The notes under the pieces were generated by a model, which saw only the letters and a program-made list of their open reading frames with translations, was not told where the DNA came from and ran no database searches. The translations under genes were made by a program, and so were the position numbers. Shown here in pieces: positions 53,923 through 62,073 of a DNA stretch of 64,000 nt. The DNA lies in contig OZ245717.1 in the NCBI GenBank assembly GCA_965226945.1, positions 2,666,001 through 2,730,000 on the forward strand, read 5' to 3'. The stretch is from SYLG01 sp965226945. GTDB lineage: Bacteria; Planctomycetota; Planctomycetia; Gemmatales; Gemmataceae. Positions within the stretch are counted from its first letter, which is position 1. Every line of letters starts with the position of its first letter.

Positions 53923-55221
53923 ATGCGTTTTCGCGGTCTTTTGGCGGCTGGCCTTTTTGGGGTTTTTGGACAGGCGGGCTACACGCAATCGCCTCCCGCC
54001 GAACCCAAGCCTTTGAAACTGCCCGCGGGGGTCACGGCGGAACAACTGGCCGATCCGAAGGAAGCGGCCAAGATCGCCGATCAACTGGACAAGGAGTATC
54101 CCGCGCCGCAATCCGAAGCGACCAAGATGCTCATCGCGATCCTCAGGGGTTCGCAGCTCAACGGCATGGACGGCTGGTTCGGTCCAGCCCAGTCGCGCCA
54201 CACCTGGGCCTGGCTGGCCAAGCACTGCGGGGTCGATCCCAAGAAGGGGACGATCACGCGCGACAAGTTCATCGGGCCGGTCGAACTGTTCGATCAACTC
54301 GACCGCGATGGCGACGGCAAGATCGCCGCGTCGGATCTCGAATGGGCCAACTCCAATCCCTATGTCATGCAAGCAGGTCTTTTTAACCGGGTTTTTCGCC
54401 GCCTTGACCGCAGCGGCGATGGCAAAGTGAAACAAGAAGAGTTCGAGGCGTTGTTCAAGACCTTGAGCAAGGACAAGGGCTACTTCACGGCGGACGACCT
54501 GCGCCAGGCGATGATTCCGCGCGGGCCATCCGGGTTCTCGCCCGGAGATGCTCCGACCATTCCCGTCCTGGTCAAAGGGCTCTTCGAGGGAGAAATCGGC
54601 TCCATGGACGAAGGGCCGAAACCCGGCGATGCGGCGCCGAATTTCACATTGAAAACTCCCGACGGCAAGGAGACGATTTCCCTTTCCTCGTTGACTGGCT
54701 CCAAGCCGGTCGTGCTGGTGTTGGGCAATTTCACCTGCGGGCCGTTCCGGGGTCTGTTTCCCGATGTCGATGCCGTCTACCGGCGCCATAAGGACAAGGC
54801 CAACTTCATCATGGTTTATGTTCGCGAGGCGCATCCCACCGACGGATGGAAGATGGACTCGAATGCCCGCATGGGTGTCGAGATCAAACAGCCCAAGACC
54901 TACGCCGACCGGGTTGAGGTCTGCACCCTGTTCCGCACCAAGCTCGAACCGGGTATGCCGGTCGTCGTCGACGAGGTCAACGACCCCACCGGCACCGCCT
55001 ACAGTGGCATGCCCGCCCGGCTTTATGTCATCGATAAGAAGGGGAAGGTCGCTTACAAAAGCGGTCGCGGGCCGTTTGGATTCAAACCCGGGGAGATGGA
55101 ACAGGCGCTGCTCATGTCGCTGATCGAGGGCAGCGCTCCCGCGGCACCCTCGGCGACCCCGACCGCCGCATCGGGTGCGTTCCCCGGCCCTACCGAATCG
55201 GCCAAGGAACAAGGCAAATAG
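53923..55221 (+). CDS. Cysteine paralogue of the EF-hand/deiodinase-like redoxin
   Basis: A 432-residue product, ATG at 53923 with GGAG upstream, 153 bp after the selenoprotein. Same order as its first half: signal peptide, EF-hand loops at about 127 (DRDGDGKIAASD) and 162 (DRSGDGKVKQEE), then the redoxin domain, with the active site VLGNFTCGPFR where Cys272 stands in place of Sec250. Also shared: GPKPGDAAPNFTLKTPDGK, VYVREAHPTDGW and ARLYVIDKKGKVAYKSGRGPFGF. No AhpD-like domains follow; the C-terminus is a Pro/Ala/Thr-rich tail. It has only one active-site Cys, so it may need an external thiol reductant. Alternative: plain thioredoxin-like protein, but the EAH-x-x-DGW motif favours the deiodinase-like group. 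Confidence 0.92.
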   Translation: MRFRGLLAAGLFGVFGQAGYTQSPPAEPKPLKLPAGVTAEQLADPKEAAKIADQLDKEYPAPQSEATKMLIAILRGSQLNGMDGWFGPAQSRHTWAWLAKHCGVDPKKGTITRDKFIGPVELFDQLDRDGDGKIAASDLEWANSNPYVMQAGLFNRVFRRLDRSGDGKVKQEEFEALFKTLSKDKGYFTADDLRQAMIPRGPSGFSPGDAPTIPVLVKGLFEGEIGSMDEGPKPGDAAPNFTLKTPDGKETISLSSLTGSKPVVLVLGNFTCGPFRGLFPDVDAVYRRHKDKANFIMVYVREAHPTDGWKMDSNARMGVEIKQPKTYADRVEVCTLFRTKLEPGMPVVVDEVNDPTGTAYSGMPARLYVIDKKGKVAYKSGRGPFGFKPGEMEQALLMSLIEGSAPAAPSATPTAASGAFPGPTESAKEQGK

Positions 55222-55466
55222 GAGCGGCCGCCTGGAAGCCTTTAGAAACCGTGCTTTCAGTGCCGGAAGGATAAGCCGAATTCCTCCTGGAGGACTTCGG
55301 CCAAATCCTTTTGGCTTGCCTTATCTTTTCCGCCCCACCACCCGATGTTTGCCCTGGGTGGGACTTGCAATGCGCTAAATCCGCCTTTACAATCGATAAG
55401 CAATGGCTAACACCTTTTTACGGAGCCATTGCATTTCGTAGAGAACACGTTTTCGTCAGAAGATTC
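55222..55466. other. Intergenic region upstream of small protein B
   Basis: About 245 bp. It holds an imperfect GAATTCCTCCTGGAGGACTTCGG dyad near 55277-55300 and no gene. Probably terminator plus promoter. Confidence 0.35.
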
Positions 55467-55895
55467 ATGACCGCACTCCAAGCAAACCGTTTCACTGCGC
55501 GAGGAATTCTTCTCGCCGCAGCTTTATTGCTTGGAGGAGGCAGTTCTTCCGTGCAGGCTGGTTGCGAAGACCACGCGATTGTTTATGGGCCCGCGGCCCG
55601 AGCCGAGCAGGCCGGCCAACACCGTTTGAACGATCAGGCCAGCCCCTATCGTTTCCACGATTCTCAATCTGGTCAGAAAAGACCTTGCAACGGCCCGAGC
55701 TGTTCGCGCCAGTCACCTCATTCACCCCTGCTGCCCAATAACGAACCGCCGAAGAAAACCAGCGATGATCCGTTGCTCGTTTCCTGGCTGGACAGTTTGC
55801 TTTTTGTTGAAGCTACTCCGTTCCCTCGGTGTTTGACGGCATCGGCGCTGCCTGCTGGGCACCCCGATAGCCTTCTCGATCCGCCGCGAGCCTGA
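55467..55895 (+). CDS. Small secreted GC-x-DH protein B, module with DUF1559
   Basis: A 142-residue product, paralogue of the protein at 48985. The signal peptide (GILLAAALLLGGGSSSVQA) is followed by mature GCEDHAIVYGP, a central CNGPSC pair and the C-terminus GHPDSLLDPPRA. The middle is poorly conserved and rich in Ser, Pro, Gln and His. The shared ends suggest two conserved functional segments, perhaps a metal- or thiol-binding site at the mature N-terminus (Cys-x-Asp-His). Each copy precedes a DUF1559 gene. Unknown family. Confidence 0.65.
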   Translation: MTALQANRFTARGILLAAALLLGGGSSSVQAGCEDHAIVYGPAARAEQAGQHRLNDQASPYRFHDSQSGQKRPCNGPSCSRQSPHSPLLPNNEPPKKTSDDPLLVSWLDSLLFVEATPFPRCLTASALPAGHPDSLLDPPRA

Positions 55896-56082
55896 TTTCC
55901 CTTCCCATCCCCGATTGAATCGGTTCCTTGCGTGGAAACTGCGACCCAGCAATTGTGCTGGCGCAGGCATCCTCCCATCGCGAAATCCGTCTTGAGCGTC
56001 CTTCGCCCTTAATGGCTCTGGATGACGCCCCCTTTCCCGACCTCATCGCGTCCTCATTGATCCCGTACACGGAGATTCCGTC

Positions 56083-57060
56083 ATGACTTCTCGTTTGGTT
56101 CGCCGCAATGGATTCACCTTGATTGAGCTTCTCGTCGTCATCGCCATCATCGCCGTTCTCATTGGCTTGCTTGTTCCCGCGGTTCAAAAGGTTCGCGAAG
56201 CCGCTAACCGAATGACTTGCCAAAACAACATCAAACAACTGGGCCTGGCCCTGCATAACTACCACGACACCAACGGCGCCTTCCCCAAGGGCCGGACGAT
56301 TCCCAATACCATCGCTTTCTCCGCGCAAAGCCGCCTCCTTCCGTTCATTGAACAAGAAAATGCGGGCAAGCTGATCAACTTCAGCGTCGCCTACACCGAT
56401 CCAGCCAATACCACCGCCGCGGCGATCGTGGTCAAGACTTTCATCTGCCCCTCCGATACCGTTTCTCAAGTGCCCGCCAAATGGGCGCCCTTGAGCTACC
56501 GCGTCAACGAGGGCACCACGGTTGCCATGTGGCAAGGCGCCAGCGACACCGCCGGAGTCAACAACGCATTGCCTCCCGACAATGGCCCCTTCTTCTGCAA
56601 CAACCCCTACAAATTCGCCGACATCCTCGATGGCACCACCAACACGGCCGGTTTCAGCGAGCACCTTGTCGGCGACTTCAACCAAACCCAGGTCAGCGAA
56701 ATGCGCGACACCTTCCGTCCGGGCAGCTACCCGGCCACGGCGGACGAAGCGGTCGCCATGTGCGCCGCGACCAACATCAATGATGTTTCCACCCAGGGCT
56801 TTTCCGATGTGGGCGCGCCCTGGATCTATGGCTACCACTCGACTTCCAGCTACTGGCACACCTCGAAGCCCAATACCCGCTCTTGCATGTTCCCGCCCAG
56901 CCGGATCATGACCACCGCCACGAGCAATCACACCGGCGGCGGCGTCAATGTCTGTATGCTCGACGGGTCGGTGAAGTTCATCTCCTCGGCGGTCAGCATC
57001 ACGACCTGGCGGGCGATCGGCACCCGTAACGGCAACGAGGTCGTCGGCAGCGATTACTAA
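56083..57060 (+). CDS. DUF1559 pseudopilin-like protein (copy 6)
   Basis: A 325-residue product. Leader TSRLVRRNGFTLIELLVV, then NRMTCQNNIKQLGLALHNYHD. The body carries FICPSDTVSQVP, FADILDGTTNTAGFSEHLVGDF and GGVNVCMLDGSVKFISSAVSITTWRAIG. Sister of copy 5; the two share an inserted region absent from copies 1-4 and the same upstream small protein, so the module seems to have been duplicated as a unit. Confidence 0.9.
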   Translation: MTSRLVRRNGFTLIELLVVIAIIAVLIGLLVPAVQKVREAANRMTCQNNIKQLGLALHNYHDTNGAFPKGRTIPNTIAFSAQSRLLPFIEQENAGKLINFSVAYTDPANTTAAAIVVKTFICPSDTVSQVPAKWAPLSYRVNEGTTVAMWQGASDTAGVNNALPPDNGPFFCNNPYKFADILDGTTNTAGFSEHLVGDFNQTQVSEMRDTFRPGSYPATADEAVAMCAATNINDVSTQGFSDVGAPWIYGYHSTSSYWHTSKPNTRSCMFPPSRIMTTATSNHTGGGVNVCMLDGSVKFISSAVSITTWRAIGTRNGNEVVGSDY

Positions 57061-57090
57061 TCACCCGGCTTTCTTGCGAACGCCTTGATC

Positions 57091-57141
57091 AGGAGACAGC
57101 CCCTGGGCCTTTGTTCGCCCAAGGGTCTGGGGTTGTCTCCT
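57091..57141 (+). terminator. Hairpin after pseudopilin copy 6
   Basis: AGGAGACAGCCCC (57091-57103) pairs with GGGGTTGTCTCCT (57129-57141), one G-T wobble, with further internal pairing (CTGGGC/GCCCAAG). No long T-tract follows. Likely terminator or mRNA-end structure. Confidence 0.55.
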
Positions 57142-57347
57142 GGCCCTATATCTGACTCAAGAATTGGGCGCCGCGCTTATGGCATCGAAGAGGGACATCG
57201 AGATTTCCCTCAAGCTGTTTTGACACGGTGTCTGGCCGCGACGAACCGCGGCCAGGCAAACTCTTCCGTAGCGATTGTCGACGACTTTTCTCTTTTGAAT
57301 CTCAACACTCTCCTCTCTTGTCCCACTCCTTTGGAAGGAACACCACG

Positions 57348-58649
57348 ATGAATCCGTTTTTGGTTATTGCCCTGCTCGCCGTTGATCCGCCCCCCGTGTC
57401 GGAAAAGCCCAAGCCCGTGGCGGTCACTCGCAATCAAGAAAAAGACTTCCTGGAAAATCACAAGACCGCGCGACCGCGCCTACCGATGCCGCCCGCCGGT
57501 ACCGGCCCATTGGCCCGCGTGAACAATGGCCGTTTCCGCCAATACTACCTGCCCGCCGACTTTCAGTTCGGCGGACTGGGAGGCCGCGGCGATACCGATA
57601 CCGAACTGACCCTCGACAACACCTTCAAGGTCAAACTCTTCTGGATCACCAGCCGCGCCAACAACTGCTACTACTGCCTGGGCCATCAGGAACACAAGCT
57701 GGCTTCGGCTGGAGTCACCGACGACGGCATCGCCGCGCTCGATAGCGACTGGGCCATCTTCACCCCCGCCGAGCAGGCCGCCTTCGCCTTCACCAAGAAA
57801 CTGACTTATGAACCCAACAAGGTGAACGCAAAAGATATTGAAGATCTGAAAAAGCACTATACGCCCAATCAAATTCTGGAAATGACGATTGCCGTCGCCG
57901 GCTTCAACTCGATGAACCGCTGGACCGATGGCCTGAACATTCCCGGCGAAGAGAATGGCAACTTCTTCCGCAAGGAAGGCGGCCCCGATCTTTCCGGCTT
58001 CAAAACCCCAACCTCGGCCAAGTACGCCGAAGCGATCACCTCGGTGGCCCCGATCGACCAGCAAACCAAATCGTGCGAAGCCCCCTGCGTGCCGGCCCGG
58101 CCCGCGCTCGAATCGGCCGAAGCCGTGAACCAGGCTCTCGAACAGGCCAAAACCCGCAAGGCGACCTTGCCCGTCGCCAAGACCCTGCCCGCGAACTGGG
58201 ATGCCAAGGGAAAAGCACCGCAATGGGCGCTCCTCATGGCCACCTTCACCAAATCGGGCAAATCCCGCTATGACGGCGTTAACGCCGTCGCCGAAAAAGG
58301 CTCGCTTTCGCCCAAGCTGAAAGCCGCCATCGCCTGGAGCGCCGCGCGCACCGACCGCGCCTGGTATGCCCTCGGCGTGGCCAAGGAGCGTCTCAAGGCG
58401 CTGGGCTTGACCGAAGAGCAAATCTTCGGTCTGGACACCGATGCCGCCGCATTGGAACCCGCCGATCGCCAGGCGCTCGCCCTGGCCAAGAAACTCGCCC
58501 TCTCTTCGGCGACCGTGAGCGATGCCGATGTCGAAGCCGTGCGCAAGGGAGGCATGACGGACAAGCAAGTCGCAGAAGTCGTGCACCACGCGTGCACCGC
58601 GGCCTTCTTCGACCGCGTCACCGAAGCGGCCAACCTGCCGCTCGACTAA
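57348..58649 (+). CDS. Exported double AhpD/carboxymuconolactone-decarboxylase-like protein
   Basis: A 433-residue product; ATG at 57348 with GGAAGGAA upstream. A short hydrophobic start (NPFLVIALLAVD) may be a signal. The first AhpD-like domain has the redox motif NNCYYCLGHQEH (C107, C110, H113), equivalent to the C-x-x-C-x-x-H centre of AhpD peroxidases. The second (from about residue 270) keeps the helical frame but has WSAARTDRAWYALG where the cysteines should be. The selenoprotein has the opposite order, degenerate domain first. Probably a thiol peroxidase or reductase acting with the neighbouring redoxins. Family identity is good; the reaction is inferred. Confidence 0.85.
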   Translation: MNPFLVIALLAVDPPPVSEKPKPVAVTRNQEKDFLENHKTARPRLPMPPAGTGPLARVNNGRFRQYYLPADFQFGGLGGRGDTDTELTLDNTFKVKLFWITSRANNCYYCLGHQEHKLASAGVTDDGIAALDSDWAIFTPAEQAAFAFTKKLTYEPNKVNAKDIEDLKKHYTPNQILEMTIAVAGFNSMNRWTDGLNIPGEENGNFFRKEGGPDLSGFKTPTSAKYAEAITSVAPIDQQTKSCEAPCVPARPALESAEAVNQALEQAKTRKATLPVAKTLPANWDAKGKAPQWALLMATFTKSGKSRYDGVNAVAEKGSLSPKLKAAIAWSAARTDRAWYALGVAKERLKALGLTEEQIFGLDTDAAALEPADRQALALAKKLALSSATVSDADVEAVRKGGMTDKQVAEVVHHACTAAFFDRVTEAANLPLD

Positions 58650-58683
58650 TCCGAGCCCTGCTGGGTTTCCGCGAAATCCAATG

Positions 58684-58723
58684 GGATCCGCTGCTTTCTT
58701 AAGAAGGCGGCGGATCCTTTTTT
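58684..58723 (+). terminator. Intrinsic terminator of the redox region
   Basis: GGATCCGCTGCTTTCTT pairs with AAGAAGGCGGCGGATCC (58701-58717, one mismatch or wobble), followed by six T's. It ends rightward transcription 35 bp after the AhpD-like gene. Confidence 0.9.
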
Positions 58724-58831
58724 GTTGTACGGGCGTGGTGAAGCCCCGTTTTGTAGTGGCAACTTTTCTGGCCGAATCGTTGAAAAATAAGGACTTACGA
58801 CGACAACTGGGGAAGTTATGCTGGATTTTGG

Positions 58832-59725
58832 CTAGAACCGCTTCATCCGCTGCTGCAGATATCCCATCAGCGCCTTGTCGAAATTCACGCTCGTGTCGAT
58901 CGGCACGAAATCGATCTGGGACTTGGTCAGCTCGTCGGTCAATTCCTTGCGGTACCCCTCCATGGCGGCGATGTAGTCGGCGCGCACGGCGCGGGCATCG
59001 AGCACCATCTTGTCGGGCGTTTCGATGTCGTGAAACTCGGTCATCTGATCGAAGGGAAAGCGGATCTCCGCCTCGTCGAGCACGTGAAAAACGATGATTT
59101 CATGGCCGGCAAAGCGCAGCCGCCTCAGGCCCTCGATCACCGGCTCGACATCGCTTAAGAGATCGCTGAAAACCATGACCAGGCTGCGGTGCTTCAAGAG
59201 CGGCTGCAACTGCCTGAGCGCCGCGCCGGGGTCGGAAGCTCCCGCCGGCCTGAGTGCGCCCAGCATCGAAAGCATGGCACCCAGGTGGCTGCGTTTGCTG
59301 CGCGGCGGCAGACTGTGGTGGATCTTTTCATCGAAGACCGCCAGGCCGATTGGATCTTGCTGGCGAATCATCAAGTAGCCGAGCGCCGCGGCCAGGCTTA
59401 CCGCGTAATCGAACTTGGTCAATTGCTGACGGAAGGTCCAGCCCATCGAACCCGACGAGTCAAGCAGCACCCAGCCGGACATATTCGTCTCGGCCTGGAA
59501 TTTTTTGACATAGTACTTTTCGGTTTTGGCATAAACATTCCAGTCGATGTCCTTGATGTCATCGCCGGGGTTGTATTTGCGATGTTCGGAGAACTCGACC
59601 GAAAAGCCCTGATAGGGACTGGCGTGCAAACCGCTAAGAAACCCCTCGACGATGAACCGCGCCCGCAGATCAAGGCGTTCGACCTGGCGGATGACATCGG
59701 GCCGAAGGTATTTCTCGGTACTCAA
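58832..59725 (-). CDS. DUF58/VWA-type protein partnered with MoxR
   Basis: A 297-residue product with the DUF58 signature region: LDLRARFIVEGFLSGLHASPYQG, FSEHRKYNPGDDIKDIDWNVYAKT, and a VWA-like metal site DSSGSMGW (MIDAS Asp-x-Ser-x-Ser) with FSDLLSD later. DUF58 proteins work with MoxR AAA+ ATPases in assembling or activating metal- or cofactor-dependent proteins. The MoxR gene (62074) lies upstream on the same strand, separated by a di-haem peroxidase gene and a small gene, so all four may be one transcript. Confidence 0.9.
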   Translation of the reverse strand: MSTEKYLRPDVIRQVERLDLRARFIVEGFLSGLHASPYQGFSVEFSEHRKYNPGDDIKDIDWNVYAKTEKYYVKKFQAETNMSGWVLLDSSGSMGWTFRQQLTKFDYAVSLAAALGYLMIRQQDPIGLAVFDEKIHHSLPPRSKRSHLGAMLSMLGALRPAGASDPGAALRQLQPLLKHRSLVMVFSDLLSDVEPVIEGLRRLRFAGHEIIVFHVLDEAEIRFPFDQMTEFHDIETPDKMVLDARAVRADYIAAMEGYRKELTDELTKSQIDFVPIDTSVNFDKALMGYLQQRMKRF

Positions 59726-59895
59726 AAAGGGGGATTCCCAAGGAAGATCAAAGCGAAAACGATTCAGGCCCCAAGGGGCGTGCGCATGGCCATTCTAGCC
59801 CCGTTTTCAGGGGAAAAAAGGCGCCCGGGCGAAAGATCGCACCCGCCAGGCAAGATGCGTTCTCCTGAGTCCATTTCACCCGTGAAAGGGAGTGA

Positions 59896-60360
59896 TTAGA
59901 ACTCTTGAACGAGCAACCGCTCGCCGGCATCGAAAAATCCGAGGCCATCGACCTGGTAAATCCCCTCGGTGGCCTGGGCCAGGTGCCGGGCCAGCCCCTC
60001 CATCAGGCGATCGAGCGCGGCCTCGTCGGGATGATCGATCGGCCGGCGCAAGGTAAAAACCTGCCGGCACAAGGCAACCGCTTCCATCGCCTTGCCCGCT
60101 TCAGGAGCATAATCGCAAGCTTCCAGGAAGGCCGCCCAGGAGTTGATATCCTTGCGCACCCCAAGCTCATCGGCGCCATAGCGCTCGATCGTCAAAGGCG
60201 TGCTATCGCCAAGGGAGACCAGGGCGCGAAACCAGCCGATGTCGTCCCCCACGAACGAAACGGAGGCCCCCGGCGCAAGCCGCAGAGCCTCCTGTTCGAA
60301 AAGCGCTGGATCCGGTTGAGCCTCGTTACCCGCAAACACCCGGCTCCAGGCCGCACTCAT
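59896..60360 (-). CDS. Conserved hypothetical protein in MoxR/DUF58 locus
   Basis: A 154-residue soluble protein of unknown family, with an acidic, mixed alpha/beta composition (ALRLAPGASVSFVGDDIGWFRALV; DINSWAAFLEACDYAPEAGKAM; a C-terminal EGIYQVDGLGFFDAGERLL). No signal peptide or metal motif. It sits 170 bp from the DUF58 gene and 32 bp from the peroxidase gene on the same strand, so it is probably part of the same operon. Confidence 0.65.
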   Translation of the reverse strand: MSAAWSRVFAGNEAQPDPALFEQEALRLAPGASVSFVGDDIGWFRALVSLGDSTPLTIERYGADELGVRKDINSWAAFLEACDYAPEAGKAMEAVALCRQVFTLRRPIDHPDEAALDRLMEGLARHLAQATEGIYQVDGLGFFDAGERLLVQEF

Positions 60361-60392
60361 TTCGCTATCCCCTTTTTCTTTTCGCGCTCGAA

Positions 60393-61949
60393 TCAGGGCT
60401 GGGTCACGATCGCATCGGGAGCCACACCGTTGAGCGCCTTCAAATAGTTGACGAGGTCTTTTTTCTCCTGCGGGGTCAGACCGAGTTTGAACGGAATGAT
60501 CGGCATGCCGTCGGAGGTCAAAAAAGGTTGCGGACCGGTCACGGGGGTACCGTCGAGCTGGGCTTTCAACCAGGCCTTTTCCGCATCGAAATCACGCATT
60601 TTGAAGTCGAGGGTTGCGTTGACGTTGCCGCCCTTGTCGTAGAAATCGACCACTTCTTCCAGGGTCGCTTCGCTGCCATCGTGCATGTAGGGGGCGGTGT
60701 TGAGCAACTGGCGAAGCGTGGGGGTTTTGGTCGCGCCAAAAAGGTCGGGGTTCTTGTGGCCGATCTCTTGAGCGCCAAAACGGAACTGGTCGCCTTCAGG
60801 AAGCTTGCCGTCCTTGGCGCCAACGCCCAGGTTGTGGAAATCCGAATCGGTGAAATTATCCCCTGCGTGGCAGCTTGCGCAGCGGGCCTTGCCAATGAAG
60901 ATCGCCTTGCCGCGCGCAATCGAGGCGCCCAGGGCGGGAAGCGCCGCCTCGGCGTTGTCCCCGAGACCGAAAGCCTTGATCACTTCGGTCTCTTTATCCG
61001 CGATCGCTTTCTTCAGGACTTTTTCGACATCGCGGCCCTCAAGCGCCGGCTTGCCCTTGGCATCTTCTTCTTCGAGCCGTTCGCGCATGGCGACTTCGGC
61101 CCGGTCGGCAATCGCGTTGCCCGTCAACACCGTGCGCTCGTAGGTGGCGATCGCCTTGGCGGCGGCATCGATGGTGGGGCCGTGGCCAAAGGCCTTTTCG
61201 AACGCTTTGACATACTCCGGCTTGGCGCGCATCCGCGTGATCACGCTGTGCCAGGCATGGCCCTTGCCGTCCCACATCTCCTTGGGATTTTGCGGCGGGC
61301 CCTGGCACTGGATTTCCAGCGAAGAGGCGCGGCCGTCCCAAAACTGAAAGGCGTTGTAGGCGCTGTTGAACACCGTCGGGGCGCTCACTCCGCCCTTGGA
61401 ATCGAAGATGCCGGTGCTCACCTTGGCCCGGTCGGTGTAGCCATGAGAGGGCTTGTGGCAACTCGCGCACGACACGGTGCCGTCGGAGGAAACGAGCGCG
61501 TCGAAATAAAGCTTTTTGCCCAGGTGGAATTTCGCCACCGTCATCGGGTTTTCCAGGGGTGCCAGGGGCGCGGTGGTCAGGCCCAGGGGAACCTTGATGA
61601 TGACCACCTTGCGGGTGATTTCCTTGCCCGTGCGTGGATCGACGGCTTTTTCGGTCGATTCGTTCCAGTAGCTTTTCAGCTCGTCCCAGACCTTGCGATT
61701 TTGGTTGGCGGTGGCAAAGCGGATCTGCGCGTCTTCGGCAAAGGGCAGTTTGAGTGCCTGCGAAGGAACCGCGGCTCCGGCCTCGCGGATCGCTTTTTCA
61801 TCCGGTCCGTCAGGAAAGGGGCGCGCCGAAACGGGGCGAACGGCACCCAGTGTCAAAAAGGTGGAAGCGGCACCGGCCAGGACAAGCGCGCCGAATCCCA
61901 GGACGGTAACAGGGGCAGTCCCCCTGCGGGAATGGGGTGTAGTCATCAT
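60393..61949 (-). CDS. Di-haem cytochrome c peroxidase / MauG-like protein
   Basis: A 518-residue product. The ATG at 61949 (next to a second ATG at 61946) follows AAGGAACC; the next upstream ATG is 61961. An N-terminal hydrophobic segment (VTVLGFGALVLAGAASTFLTL) exports it. Two haem c sites are present: VSCASCHKPSHGYTD and ARCASCHAGDNFTD, with FWDGRASSLEIQ and TPTLRQLLNTAPYMHDGS as in bacterial cytochrome c peroxidases. These reduce H2O2 using c-type electrons; MauG relatives oxidise proteins instead. An inserted helical stretch between the haem domains (MRERLEEEDAKGKPALEG) lengthens it. It lies between MoxR and DUF58 genes, which hints that they act on it. Confidence 0.92.
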   Translation of the reverse strand: MMTTPHSRRGTAPVTVLGFGALVLAGAASTFLTLGAVRPVSARPFPDGPDEKAIREAGAAVPSQALKLPFAEDAQIRFATANQNRKVWDELKSYWNESTEKAVDPRTGKEITRKVVIIKVPLGLTTAPLAPLENPMTVAKFHLGKKLYFDALVSSDGTVSCASCHKPSHGYTDRAKVSTGIFDSKGGVSAPTVFNSAYNAFQFWDGRASSLEIQCQGPPQNPKEMWDGKGHAWHSVITRMRAKPEYVKAFEKAFGHGPTIDAAAKAIATYERTVLTGNAIADRAEVAMRERLEEEDAKGKPALEGRDVEKVLKKAIADKETEVIKAFGLGDNAEAALPALGASIARGKAIFIGKARCASCHAGDNFTDSDFHNLGVGAKDGKLPEGDQFRFGAQEIGHKNPDLFGATKTPTLRQLLNTAPYMHDGSEATLEEVVDFYDKGGNVNATLDFKMRDFDAEKAWLKAQLDGTPVTGPQPFLTSDGMPIIPFKLGLTPQEKKDLVNYLKALNGVAPDAIVTQP

Positions 61950-62073
61950 CGGTTCCTTCATGAAATTCAGGGCGGGGAGGCTTCTGTCGCGGCAGGCCAA
62001 GTGTCAGCGCCCATCGGAAAGATCGAGGCGCGTCGGACCGACCCATCGTTACCAAGGTTTCAGCCGGCGGTTC

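Noticed and set aside
55222..55466. Upstream extension of small protein B to 55311
   Set aside because: The signal peptide begins at the ATG at 55467, matching the paralogue; the extension would bury it.
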